A DNA stretch of 46,695 nt from an uncultured Clostridia bacterium (GTDB taxonomy: Bacteria > Bacillota > Clostridia > Christensenellales > UBA1242): the NCBI GenBank assembly GCA_937895935.1, contig CALBKX010000039.1:1-46695 (forward strand), read 5' to 3'. Each line of letters begins with the position of its first letter. Within the stretch, counting starts at the first letter, position 1. Below are positions 25,235 through 33,381 of the stretch, piece by piece. Position numbers and translations under genes: made by a program. Below the pieces are notes generated by a model. It had not been told where the DNA came from and searched no databases. It saw nothing but the letters and a program-made list of their open reading frames with translations.

Positions 25235-26599
25235 TTGGAAAAGGAAATGTTTTTAAATTATGTAGAGAATATAATTCTTCCTCTTTTTACAGGCTCTTCA
25301 ATTGCTGGTGAAGAGGAAAGTAATGCTCGTGATAATGAAGTCGCATTAGGCAGTGGGGGGACAGTGCTAATTAAGCCAAACAAAAATGACGAATATCGTT
25401 TAATTTTAAAACGTAACTTATCCTTTAAAGCTAACGAAGTAACACTTTTAAAATCAATTATATCTGAACTTGGTAATGTTTCAAATTTAGGATTACTATT
25501 ACCTGACCAAAGTTATTTGAAAAGATTGAATATGACTGCAATCGAAAAAGCGATTTGTGAGTCTGTTACTGAAACAGCTAGTGAAACATTATTGAATATT
25601 GTGACCATGCTTGATTCTTATTCTAGCAGAACATATGAGGGTAAAAGAATAGACTTTGGCATTATTATTAATGAGAGTTTACAATCGGAAAATAAATTAG
25701 ATAGAATACATTATCAAAATATGTTTAAGTATGATTTTTTTGCTGTTCTTTCAAATGGTATGCAATCCTGTGTTGAATTTGATAAAGATGGCTATTATAT
25801 TGGACATATGTCCTTAGAGCGTATGCGTTTTAAACCTACTATATGTTCATATGACTATATAAGTTTGGCAAGATATTGTGATGCTAACAGAATTGGTGTG
25901 GTGTTAGACACTAATGGTGATATTTTAATATTTAAAAATAGAAGTTTAATTTATTCTAAAAAAAGAGGTGTTTGGAATAGTTATTGTCACGATGAAATTA
26001 TTACTTTGCTATCAAACAGAAGTTCCGCATCAATAAAGGAAATTAGAAAGTCAATATATTTTACATCATTGGACGTGTCTTTTGCTGGAACAGGTGGGTG
26101 CTTGGCATATTTGAATAAAGGATTGACTGAACAGGCGTTATCTCATATTGACATTAATGATATTTTGACTGAAAAACATTTTGAAATGAAGAGATTGCAA
26201 CTCGCTGAAGCATCAAAAAAACGCTCTAAAAATCAATCTTCAACTATTGATTTCAATAATATTACCTATCAAGAATACGTTGAAAAATATGAAAAAACTA
26301 AAACAAGCTGTTTAAAGCAAACAATTGCTGGTAGAAAATTTCACGAACTAAATCGTAAACTTCGTGAAGAATTATCTAGCATTGATGGTGCAACCATTGT
26401 TGATTATGATGGTACTATAATTGCTTGTGGTGCTATTGTCCGTATTGAAGCTGGAAGTATGGGTGGTGGACGTTTGGCTGCAACAAACACTTTAGCAAAA
26501 TATGGTGTTGCTGTAAAAATTTCACAAGATGGAATTATGCAGGCTTTTATGACAGATAAAAAAACCGGAAAGGTTATTCCTATTTTTACTGTTGGATAA
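25235..26599 (+). CDS. Diadenylate-cyclase (DisA_N)-like protein with altered motif
   Basis: 454 aa, TTG start with ggaggtg 6 bases ahead. There is no signal peptide or membrane helix. The C-terminal part (about 375-450) resembles the DAC nucleotide-cyclase domain: DGA (384-386) then IVDYDGTIIACGAIV. Where c-di-AMP synthases have GTRHRAA this protein has GGGRLAA (410-416), followed by YGVAVKISQDG in place of the SEE segment. The N-terminal half (about 150-300) has mixed alpha/beta content, with GVVLDTNGDILIFKNR and SLDVSFAGTGGCLAYL, and may be a related sensor-like domain. The family call is by eye; whether it makes c-di-AMP cannot be judged. It is divergent from sigK and ends at a repeat island. 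Confidence 0.6.
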   Translation: MEKEMFLNYVENIILPLFTGSSIAGEEESNARDNEVALGSGGTVLIKPNKNDEYRLILKRNLSFKANEVTLLKSIISELGNVSNLGLLLPDQSYLKRLNMTAIEKAICESVTETASETLLNIVTMLDSYSSRTYEGKRIDFGIIINESLQSENKLDRIHYQNMFKYDFFAVLSNGMQSCVEFDKDGYYIGHMSLERMRFKPTICSYDYISLARYCDANRIGVVLDTNGDILIFKNRSLIYSKKRGVWNSYCHDEIITLLSNRSSASIKEIRKSIYFTSLDVSFAGTGGCLAYLNKGLTEQALSHIDINDILTEKHFEMKRLQLAEASKKRSKNQSSTIDFNNITYQEYVEKYEKTKTSCLKQTIAGRKFHELNRKLREELSSIDGATIVDYDGTIIACGAIVRIEAGSMGGGRLAATNTLAKYGVAVKISQDGIMQAFMTDKKTGKVIPIFTVG

Positions 26600-26603
26600 A
26601 ATA

Positions 26604-26735
26604 GATGTAAATGTTTGCTTACGCTTTGCACTTCGCTCCAGTCCACCAAATGACGGACTACCGCTACGTAAAACCCGCTTAAAGCAAATCATTTACATCT
26701 AGAGGAAAGAGGCCACTTGGCGAAGCAAGTTCCGA
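26604..26735. repeat. R1 hairpin repeat, copy E1
   Basis: The left arm atgtaaatgtttgctt (26605-26620) pairs with aagcaaatcatttacat (26682-26698). A central palindrome agtcc/ggact lies near 26639-26660. The right end carries gccacttggcgaagc without a good T-run. It begins 5 bases after the DAC-like stop codon. Confidence 0.75.
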
Positions 26736-26741
26736 AGCATT

Positions 26742-26891
26742 GCAATGTTTGCTTAACGCTCAAGCACTTCAGGGTTTTTGCTCACATAACTACGAGCAAA
26801 ACCACTTGCGATAAACTCGCTTAAAGTAAATCATTTACATCTAGGAAGATAAAGCCACTTGGCGAAGAGTATGCTTCGCAGGTGGTTTTTT
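26742..26891. repeat. R1 hairpin repeat, copy E2
   Basis: Same family with the ggtttttgct/agcaaaacc central palindrome (as in copy B), the right arm aaatcatttacatctagg, and a complete terminator module at 26854-26891. Confidence 0.75.
26854..26891 (+). terminator. Intrinsic terminator embedded in repeat copy E2
   Basis: gccacttg-gcgaag pairs with cttcgc-aggtgg, followed by tttttt. It is nearly identical to 80-117. It is the likely end of the DAC-like transcript. Confidence 0.7.
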
Positions 26892-26933
26892 AAATATTTT
26901 GCTCTTTTTGATTCGTAAGAGCGTGACGATGTT

Positions 26934-26989
26934 TTTCCTCCCCCCCCTGTCAAGGGGAGATGGCAGTTGTAAACTGACGGAGAGGTTTA
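26934..26989. repeat. R2 double-hairpin repeat, copy 4
   Basis: An expanded C-run at the left (cctccccccc), then ctgtcaaggggaga, then hairpin 2 cagtt-gta-aactg and the gacggagaggtt tail. The spacer between copy E2 and this one (gctctttttgattcgtaagagcgtgac) matches the spacer at 3479-3505. Confidence 0.75.
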
Positions 26990-26993
26990 CCTT

Positions 26994-27129
26994 GTGTAAA
27001 TATTTGCATACCCATTGCAACGGATATAAAAATGCTTTGCTTACGCTTTACACTTTACACTCCGCTCCAGCCAAGCAAATAACTTACTGTTGCTACGTAA
27101 AACTCGCTTAAAGCAAATCATTTACATAC
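26994..27129. repeat. R1 hairpin repeat, copy F
   Basis: Starts tgtaaatatttgcatac, contains a second internal gctttgcttacgctt block, and ends with tacgtaaaactcgcttaaagcaaatcatttacat. It lacks the terminator module and stops 16 bases before the engB promoter. Confidence 0.7.
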
Positions 27130-27144
27130 CTTTTTAGATATCAA

Positions 27145-27173
27145 TTGACTTTTTCAACAAAAAATTGTATAAA
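27145..27173 (+). promoter_or_regulatory. Promoter of engB, probably giving a leaderless mRNA
   Basis: -35 ttgact (27145-27150), 17-bp spacer, -10 tataaa (27168-27173). The ATG at 27180 falls at the expected transcription start. Confidence 0.6.
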
Positions 27174-27179
27174 TACTTT

Positions 27180-27758
27180 ATGATAATTAAGGATGCAAAA
27201 TATCTTACAAGCGTTGTAAATAAGGCAAATATTTTAAAAGAGGGAATAGATTTTGCTTTTGTTGGTAGGAGTAATGTCGGGAAAAGTAGCTTAATTAATA
27301 GTTTAGTAAATCAAAAAAAATTATGTAAAACAAGTTCAACTCCGGGAAGAACAAGGATGATTAATTATTTTTTGATTAATAATTCCTTTAGATTTGTTGA
27401 CTTACCGGGTTATGGTTATGCACAAGCAGGTAAGGAACATAAACTCATTTGGGCTAGCATAATGGAAGATTATCTTTTAAACACAAATTGTTTAAAAAGA
27501 GTTTTTTTGCTAGTTGATTTGCGTCATCAGCCAAGCGACTTAGACTTAAAAATGCTTAAATTTTTATTTTATTATAAAATTCCTGTAAGTGTGGTCGCAA
27601 CAAAAAGTGATAAAATTCCTAAATCAAAAATTAGTGCATATGTTCAAGTCATAGCAAATAAATTAAATTTAGGTAGAGATAATGTGATTCCATATAGTAG
27701 CGAAACAAATTTTAATAAAGATGTTTTATTAAACTTGATTGAAAATGACTTAACATAA
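27180..27758 (+). CDS. engB: Ribosome biogenesis GTPase EngB (YsxC/YihA)
   Basis: About 192 aa, normal for EngB. Walker A is in GRSNVGKSSLI (about 29-39), G2 in TPGRTR, G3 in DLPGYGYA, and G4 in TKSDK. It binds the large ribosomal subunit during assembly. The ATG at 27180 gives the usual family N-terminus (MIIKDAKYLTSV). A TTG at 27165 lies between the promoter boxes. Neither start has a Shine-Dalgarno sequence. In Bacillus this gene follows lonA; here it stands alone behind a repeat island. Confidence 0.93.
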   Translation: MIIKDAKYLTSVVNKANILKEGIDFAFVGRSNVGKSSLINSLVNQKKLCKTSSTPGRTRMINYFLINNSFRFVDLPGYGYAQAGKEHKLIWASIMEDYLLNTNCLKRVFLLVDLRHQPSDLDLKMLKFLFYYKIPVSVVATKSDKIPKSKISAYVQVIANKLNLGRDNVIPYSSETNFNKDVLLNLIENDLT

Positions 27759-27829
27759 ATATTGATTAATAAAAAAATATGGTGCTTAATATTTAAATAA
27801 AATTAGTTTTTTGATAGCTTTAAAAATGT

Positions 27830-27858
27830 TTGCTTTAAACTTTGCTATGTTGTATACT
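27830..27858 (+). promoter_or_regulatory. Promoter of the frr-uppS-cdsA-rseP operon
   Basis: -35 ttgctt (27830-27835), 17-bp spacer, -10 tatact (27853-27858). The frr start codon is 30 bases downstream. Confidence 0.6.
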
Positions 27859-27888
27859 AGCAAAGAAAAATTATAAATAGGAGATTTT

Positions 27889-28461
27889 ATGCAAAACGAA
27901 GAACAAATAGAAGAATTACAATTAAATTATGCTGACGAATTGGAAAAAGCGTACAATCATTTGTTGGACGAATATCAAGTAATTCGCGCTGGACGTGCAA
28001 ACCCTCACATTTTGGATAGGGTAATGGTTGAATATTATGGAACTATGACTCCACTTAATCAAATGGCTAATATTCAAGTTCCTGAAGCAAGAATGATTGT
28101 GGTTAGTGTTTGGGATAATTCTCAACTAAAAAATGTTGTTAAAGCTATTTCTATGGCAGATTTGGGAGTTAATCCTACTGATGATGGTAAGGTTATCAGA
28201 TTGGTGTTTCCACCACTAACTGAGGAACGCCGCCGTGAATTGGCTAAACAAGTTAAAAAGCTTTTGGAAGAAACAAAGGTTGTTATGCGTAATTCAAGAC
28301 GTGATATTTTGGAAAAATTTAAAGCTTTTAAAAAAGATAGTAAAATTTCTGAAGATGAATATTCTAGCTTAGAATCTGACGTACAAAAAGATTTGGATAA
28401 TATGTGTGCAAAGGCAGATAAAGCATCAGTAGAGAAAGAAAAAGAAATAATGGAAATATAA
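27889..28461 (+). CDS. frr: Ribosome recycling factor
   Basis: 190 aa, typical length. It splits post-termination ribosomes together with EF-G. The domain I/II signature is clear: IRAGRANPHILDRVMVEYYG, TPLNQMANIQVPEARMIVV, IRLVFPPLTEERRRELAKQVKK, and RNSRRDILEKFK near the end. RBS aggag. Its stop codon overlaps the next start codon (taatg). pyrH and tsf, which often precede frr, are not here. Confidence 0.96.
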   Translation: MQNEEQIEELQLNYADELEKAYNHLLDEYQVIRAGRANPHILDRVMVEYYGTMTPLNQMANIQVPEARMIVVSVWDNSQLKNVVKAISMADLGVNPTDDGKVIRLVFPPLTEERRRELAKQVKKLLEETKVVMRNSRRDILEKFKAFKKDSKISEDEYSSLESDVQKDLDNMCAKADKASVEKEKEIMEI

Positions 28462-28667
28462 TGCAAGAGTTTATTGGTGAAAAATTAGATAAAGTTATTA
28501 ATATTTTGACTTTAAAAAGCATTAAATATAAAGTAATTGACAATAATTTTAGTGTCCTAGGCGATCAAAAACTTGTTATAAATATTTATACACAAGACGA
28601 TACTGTTATAATAATTACAGGCGATTTTATCTTTGATGTAAGGAACAAAAATAATGAAAACAAATAA
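28461..28667 (+). CDS. Small protein of unknown function between frr and uppS
   Basis: 68 aa. It overlaps frr by one base (taatg) and uppS by 14 bases, so it is translationally coupled on both sides, which argues that it is real. The sequence begins MQEFIGEKLDKVINILTLK and ends in a beta-rich half (KLVINIYTQDDTVIIITGDFIF). No membrane helix and no cysteine. No family was recognised. Confidence 0.7.
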   Translation: MQEFIGEKLDKVINILTLKSIKYKVIDNNFSVLGDQKLVINIYTQDDTVIIITGDFIFDVRNKNNENK

Positions 28668-29349
28668 TCTAGAACATCTTGCCGTTATTATGGATGGAAA
28701 TGGTCGTTGGGCTACAAAAAGAGGCAAGCCTCGTTTGTATGGTCATAAGGCAGGTATTGAAAGCTTTAAACGAACAATTAAGGCTTGTTTAGAATTTAAC
28801 ATTCATATATTATCTGTTTATGCTTTTTCTACTGAAAATTGGTCTAGACCTAAAGAAGAAGTAGATGGAATAATGGATTTAATTAATGAATTCTGTAAAA
28901 CAGACACAGACTTTGCTGTTGAAAACGGTATACAAGTTGTAACAATGGGCGATTTATCTAAATTACCTGAAAACTTGCAAATATCTTTAACCAATATGAT
29001 TGAAAAAACAATAAATAATAATAAACTTATTCTTAATATAGGAATCAATTATGGTGCAAGGTCTGAAATTATTAGAGCTTTAAATTTAATTATACAAGAT
29101 AACTTGCCGTTTTGCGATGAACAAATTTTTAAAAAGTATTTGTATACATCAAACTTACCAGACCCAGATTTAATTATTCGGGCGAGTGGAGAAAAACGTC
29201 TTTCAAATTTTATGTTATATCAATGTGCTTATAGTGAATTTTATTTTCCAAAAACGCATTGGCCTGATTTTAATAAACGTGTTATAAAAAAAGCAATAAA
29301 AGTTTATAACAAAAGAAACAGAAGATTTGGTGGGCTAAAAAATTATTAA
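28654..29349 (+). CDS. uppS: Undecaprenyl (isoprenyl) diphosphate synthase
   Basis: 231 aa. It makes the C55 lipid carrier for peptidoglycan. The signature is complete: VIMDGNGRWATKRG (catalytic Asp), GHKAGIES, SVYAFSTENWSRP, GARSEII and DLIIRASGEKRLSNFML. ATG in coupling with the small gene upstream; cdsA follows 18 bases after the stop. Confidence 0.97.
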   Translation: MKTNNLEHLAVIMDGNGRWATKRGKPRLYGHKAGIESFKRTIKACLEFNIHILSVYAFSTENWSRPKEEVDGIMDLINEFCKTDTDFAVENGIQVVTMGDLSKLPENLQISLTNMIEKTINNNKLILNIGINYGARSEIIRALNLIIQDNLPFCDEQIFKKYLYTSNLPDPDLIIRASGEKRLSNFMLYQCAYSEFYFPKTHWPDFNKRVIKKAIKVYNKRNRRFGGLKNY

Positions 29350-29367
29350 TTTAAACTAGGAGAAAAA

Positions 29368-30318
29368 ATGAAACAAAGAGTTTTAACTGGAATCGCACTT
29401 TTTGCATTTATGATATTACTTTTTTTTACAAGAACACTAACACCATATATATTTGACGTTTTTGTTGTTTATATCGCTGTTGTGGGTGGATTGGAAATAT
29501 CGGATTTATTTGCTAAATTTAATTTTTACAATTCAAAAATTGCTGTCATTATATATCCATTTTTGTCATATACCTTATTTAAATTGAGTGTATATTTTCA
29601 ACTTGAATTGTATTTACTAATAGTTTTTCAAGTTTTATTGGTGATTTTAATCTCGTTATTTGTGGCTATTTTAAGTTTACTTACAAAAAAACGTAGCGAC
29701 AATGAAATTAAAACTCGTAAAATTAATTGCACTGTAAAACAATTTGCACTTTTTAAAAGTGTGCAAACAATGCTTGCTATATTTTATCCAGCCTTTTTAA
29801 TATGCCTCTTATTCTTTATCAATAATTTAGATAGTTTAAATTACATTTTTACAAATGTTGGAAGTGATGCAAAAACTTTACTTATGTTCTTGTTAATTTA
29901 TACTTTTATAGTTCCTGTTTTTGTAGATACTTTTGCTATGCTTACAGGTTCGTTATTCAAAGGTAAAAAACTTTGCGTAAAACTAAGTCCAAACAAAACA
30001 ATCTCAGGAGCAATCGGTGGGCTTGTATGGGGAATAATTTCAGCAATAGCACTTTTCTTTATTTTTAATTCAATTGAAAGTTATAGGCTTATTTTTGTTA
30101 CTATAAATTTAACTTGGTGGAAAGTTTTGATTGCAGGTATTTTATCTTCTGTTTTATGTCAAATAGGTGACTTGTTTGAAAGTTTTATAAAACGTAAAGC
30201 TCAAGTTAAAGATAGTGGTGATTTCCTTCCAGGACATGGTGGTCTTTTAGATAGAATAGACAGCCATATCGCCAACATTCTTGTTACATTTGTTTTTATG
30301 TTAATTATATTAATTTAA
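29368..30318 (+). CDS. cdsA: Phosphatidate cytidylyltransferase
   Basis: 316 aa with seven or eight hydrophobic helices. It makes CDP-diacylglycerol for phospholipid synthesis. The C-terminal signature (about 262-305) is present: GDLFESFIKRKAQVKDSGD followed by LPGHGGLLDRIDS. RBS taggag. The next gene is rseP; dxr, usually found between them in Firmicutes, is absent. Confidence 0.95.
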   Translation: MKQRVLTGIALFAFMILLFFTRTLTPYIFDVFVVYIAVVGGLEISDLFAKFNFYNSKIAVIIYPFLSYTLFKLSVYFQLELYLLIVFQVLLVILISLFVAILSLLTKKRSDNEIKTRKINCTVKQFALFKSVQTMLAIFYPAFLICLLFFINNLDSLNYIFTNVGSDAKTLLMFLLIYTFIVPVFVDTFAMLTGSLFKGKKLCVKLSPNKTISGAIGGLVWGIISAIALFFIFNSIESYRLIFVTINLTWWKVLIAGILSSVLCQIGDLFESFIKRKAQVKDSGDFLPGHGGLLDRIDSHIANILVTFVFMLIILI

Positions 30319-30331
30319 TAAAGGAGATTTT

Positions 30332-31570
30332 ATGTTATTAGCCTCTTTTGGTTCAATTATGATGAATATTCTGTATATTATTATAGCCATTTTTGTTCTT
30401 TTAACAATGGTTCTTATTCATGAGTTGGGGCATTATATTGCAGGCAGAGTATTAGGTTTTAAAATAACAGAATTTTCAATTGGTTTTGGAAAGGTCTTAT
30501 GGCAAAAAACAAATAAACGCGGTGAAAAAATATCTCTAAGATTGTTTCCTTTAGGTGGATTTTGTGCTTTTTATGGAGAAAATGATGGAGATGAAGAGTC
30601 TGAAAAAACTTTAAATGATGACACTAAAGATGATAATATTATTGATATAAAGCCTGAAACAGACACTAAAAATGATGTTAACGAAGACACTAAAAACAAT
30701 GTTAACGAAGATAATAATGTTGAGGATAATCAAACTGATAATCAATTAAAAGAAAGTATAGATAATGGTAAATTCAATAGTCAAAAACCTTGGAAACGAA
30801 TTATTGTATTTTTAGCAGGTGTTACTTTTAACTTTTTGTCAGCCTTTATATTTTCTATTATATTTTTAAGCGTAGGGGCATATGATGGTTATGCTTTTTC
30901 GCCCGCAAATAACAATGTAGTTCAGCTTTATAGTGTAGAGACAAATGAAGTTGTCGGACGACTACAACAAAATACAACAGTATATGCTATAAATGGAATA
31001 GAAATCAATTATGCAAGAACAGATGTTTTTTCTAAATTGGTTAAAGAAGGAGATACAAGCATAGTTTTAACAATTGATTTAAATGGGACAAAACAAGATG
31101 TTAAAATTTTAAAAAATTTTAAGGATGATAAAGGAAATGATATCTACGGGGTAAATTATGCTACTATTAGAATAGATTACAACTTTGGCGATGTTATGCG
31201 AGATTTTATACCATTTACATTTAATATTTCTGTTTTAATATTACAAGCTTTTTGGAGTATTTTGACTGGTGCCGTAGCATTAAAACAATTAGGTGGTCCA
31301 ATTTCTACAATAACTCAAATGACAGTTGTAGCATCTTATGGTATAGCCAATTTTCTATATTTACTACCTCTTTTGGCAGCAAACTTAGCTATATTTAATT
31401 TATTGCCAATACCTGGATTGGATGGTGCACACGTAGTGTTTACATCTATCGAATGGATAAGGGGCAAGCCTATTAAACGTGAAGTCGAAAATGCAATTCA
31501 TGGCTGGGGCATTATTTGTTTGTTTGCATTTGTAATTATCATTGATATAGTTCACTTAATTGCCGCCTAA
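30332..31570 (+). CDS. rseP: Site-2 zinc metalloprotease RseP/RasP
   Basis: 412 aa. It cuts membrane proteins such as anti-sigma factors and leftover signal peptides. The zinc site HELGH (30-34) lies in the first helix and the second metal ligand is in NLLPIPGLDG (about 354-363). A PDZ-type domain lies between (about 190-270: VGRLQQNTTVYAINGIEI). An acidic Asp/Asn/Glu-rich insert of about 60 residues (about 85-148), with short tandem repeats (TKNDVNEDTKNNVNED), follows the GGFCAFYGE segment. RBS aaggag. Confidence 0.94.
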   Translation: MLLASFGSIMMNILYIIIAIFVLLTMVLIHELGHYIAGRVLGFKITEFSIGFGKVLWQKTNKRGEKISLRLFPLGGFCAFYGENDGDEESEKTLNDDTKDDNIIDIKPETDTKNDVNEDTKNNVNEDNNVEDNQTDNQLKESIDNGKFNSQKPWKRIIVFLAGVTFNFLSAFIFSIIFLSVGAYDGYAFSPANNNVVQLYSVETNEVVGRLQQNTTVYAINGIEINYARTDVFSKLVKEGDTSIVLTIDLNGTKQDVKILKNFKDDKGNDIYGVNYATIRIDYNFGDVMRDFIPFTFNISVLILQAFWSILTGAVALKQLGGPISTITQMTVVASYGIANFLYLLPLLAANLAIFNLLPIPGLDGAHVVFTSIEWIRGKPIKREVENAIHGWGIICLFAFVIIIDIVHLIAA

Positions 31571-31636
31571 TTGGCATAATTAAATGTTAAAATACTTGTA
31601 TTAAAATAAATTACTTTTTTTACATTGGAGATAAAA

Positions 31637-33187
31637 ATGGATTTTTTAAACATCCTTTCAAAAAAGTTAAATGGGAAATATGATTATTTAAAGATTTTGA
31701 AAGTGGTATATAATACCACTTTTTCAATGTGCCATATTAATTTTATTTATCCTGAATCAAAACCGACCTTTAAAGATTCTGAAAAAGAGGAAATAAAACA
31801 GGCAGTTTATGAAATATTAAATTTAAAAGGCAAATTAGAATGCAAGTTTAATAAGAGTTATCTAGACGAAAATATTGTATTGACTAAAGTTAAAGAATTT
31901 TTTAAAACTAACTTTGATAGTATTAGTTCTTGTATTAATGAAAATAATATTGGATATAAAAAGAACAATATTGCAGTTGAATTAACTTTTTATATTAACG
32001 AAACCCTATTTAAATACTTTAAAGATAATGATGTTTGTGAAAAATTGAAGGATTTTTTACTAAATAATTTTTGTGGGGATTTTTTATTAAAAAGTGAAAT
32101 AGATAATAGTGAAAATTTTGATGAGGAAAGTTTAAATTTGCGTGCAATGGCTATACAATCGAATATTGAAACTAAGGCAAAAACACCTAGATATAATGTC
32201 GCAAATATAAGGCAGGTTTTTGGTAGCGATATTATGCCTATGCCTGAGTATATAAACAACCTAAAGGGTGAGAAAATATCACTCATTTTAGCAGGAAATG
32301 TTGAAGCACTTGAGCAAAAAGAGTTTTTGCCAAGACGAAACAAAATAAAAGGCATTGATGAAAAACGTAAAATGTACAAATTTAAACTTAACGATGGTAC
32401 GGCTACAGTAAATTGCATTCACTTTTGTACTAAATCTTCTGAAAAACATTTTTCTTTAGTAGAAGAAGGTGCTTACATTTTATGTTTGGGTGATTATGTT
32501 AAACGTGATAATGGAGAGATGCAATACAATATAAAATCATTAGCATTGTGTTCTAAAACTGATGAAGTTGTAGAGTATAAGGAAAATACAATTGAATCGG
32601 ATAATTATAAATATGTTTTTCCAACTCCTTACACAAGGATTATTCAAGATAATTTGTTTGCAACAAAAAAGGCTTACCCTGATTACATTATGAACAACAC
32701 TTTTGTTGTGTTTGATGTTGAAACAACAGGACTTGTTCCCGATAAAAATGAAATTACTGAAATTGGTGCTGTAAAAATTGTTAACGGAGAAATTATTGAA
32801 AGATTTCAAACATTATGTAAACCTCATCAACTTATCTCTGCTGAAATAACCAAACTTACAGGCATAACAAATGAGATGGTTGAAAACGAGCATTCTCCTG
32901 AGGATATTATTGAAGATTTTTTGCGCTTTGCTAAAGATAGTATAATGGTAGGTTATAATGTTAATTTTGACTATCAATTTATACAATTTGCAGCCAAGAA
33001 AAAAGACAAAACATTTAATAACGAATTTAGAGATTGTATGGGTGATGCAAAAGCGAAACTATTTTTACCTAATTACAGACTAGGAACAGTAGTGGACCAC
33101 TTGGGTGTCACATTAAACAATGCACACAGAGCATTATACGATGCAACCGCGACCGCAGAAGCTTTTTTGCGTTTAAGTTTAATGTAA
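31637..33187 (+). CDS. PolC-derived protein: N-terminal, OB and 3'-5' exonuclease domains only
   Basis: About 516 aa; ATG 31637 chosen because ggaga lies just upstream (an in-frame TTG at 31625 contains the RBS). Residues 1-200 resemble the PolC N-terminal domain. About 211-310 are an OB fold (ISLILAGNVEA to LALC). About 355-516 are a DnaQ-type exonuclease with all motifs: ExoI D360-x-E362 in FDVETTGL, ExoII in VGYNVNFDYQF, ExoIII H497 and D502 in AHRALYDA. In full PolC (about 1430 aa) the exonuclease is inserted in the PHP domain and followed by the polymerase core. Here both PHP halves and the polymerase are missing, and the protein ends cleanly at the exonuclease. It sits at the polC locus, between rseP and rimP. 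Confidence 0.82.
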   Translation: MDFLNILSKKLNGKYDYLKILKVVYNTTFSMCHINFIYPESKPTFKDSEKEEIKQAVYEILNLKGKLECKFNKSYLDENIVLTKVKEFFKTNFDSISSCINENNIGYKKNNIAVELTFYINETLFKYFKDNDVCEKLKDFLLNNFCGDFLLKSEIDNSENFDEESLNLRAMAIQSNIETKAKTPRYNVANIRQVFGSDIMPMPEYINNLKGEKISLILAGNVEALEQKEFLPRRNKIKGIDEKRKMYKFKLNDGTATVNCIHFCTKSSEKHFSLVEEGAYILCLGDYVKRDNGEMQYNIKSLALCSKTDEVVEYKENTIESDNYKYVFPTPYTRIIQDNLFATKKAYPDYIMNNTFVVFDVETTGLVPDKNEITEIGAVKIVNGEIIERFQTLCKPHQLISAEITKLTGITNEMVENEHSPEDIIEDFLRFAKDSIMVGYNVNFDYQFIQFAAKKKDKTFNNEFRDCMGDAKAKLFLPNYRLGTVVDHLGVTLNNAHRALYDATATAEAFLRLSLM

Positions 33188-33308
33188 ATCTACTTTTTAT
33201 GTTTTAAAATATGGACGCTAAAATATTTTGGTTATAAATAAATAATATTAATATTTACATTCAAAAATAATTTTTTAAAAAAATATTTTATATTTTTGTT
33301 TAAATCTA

Positions 33309-33337
33309 TTGCATAATTAAAAATAAAATGATAAAAT
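33309..33337 (+). promoter_or_regulatory. Promoter of the rimP-nusA-infB operon
   Basis: -35 ttgcat (33309-33314), 17-bp spacer, -10 taaaat (33332-33337). The leader is about 70 nt and contains a perfect hairpin at 33358-33381. Confidence 0.65.
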
Positions 33338-33357
33338 ATAAATACAAACTAGGTTAG

Positions 33358-33381
33358 GCGTGGGCAAATTTTTGCCCACGC
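33358..33381 (+). promoter_or_regulatory. Perfect hairpin in the rimP leader
   Basis: gcgtgggcaaa pairs with tttgcccacgc, far more GC-rich than its surroundings. No T-run follows (ttaattta), so it is not a standard terminator. It begins about 14 bases after the expected transcript start. Confidence 0.6.

Noticed and set aside
26899..27111. A 70-aa plus-strand open frame inside the third repeat island
   Set aside because: It is made wholly of R1/R2 repeat sequence, has no RBS, and its product has no protein-like pattern.
27165..27758. TTG at 27165 as the start of engB
   Set aside because: It lies in the spacer between the -35 and -10 boxes and has no RBS; the ATG at 27180 matches the family N-terminus.
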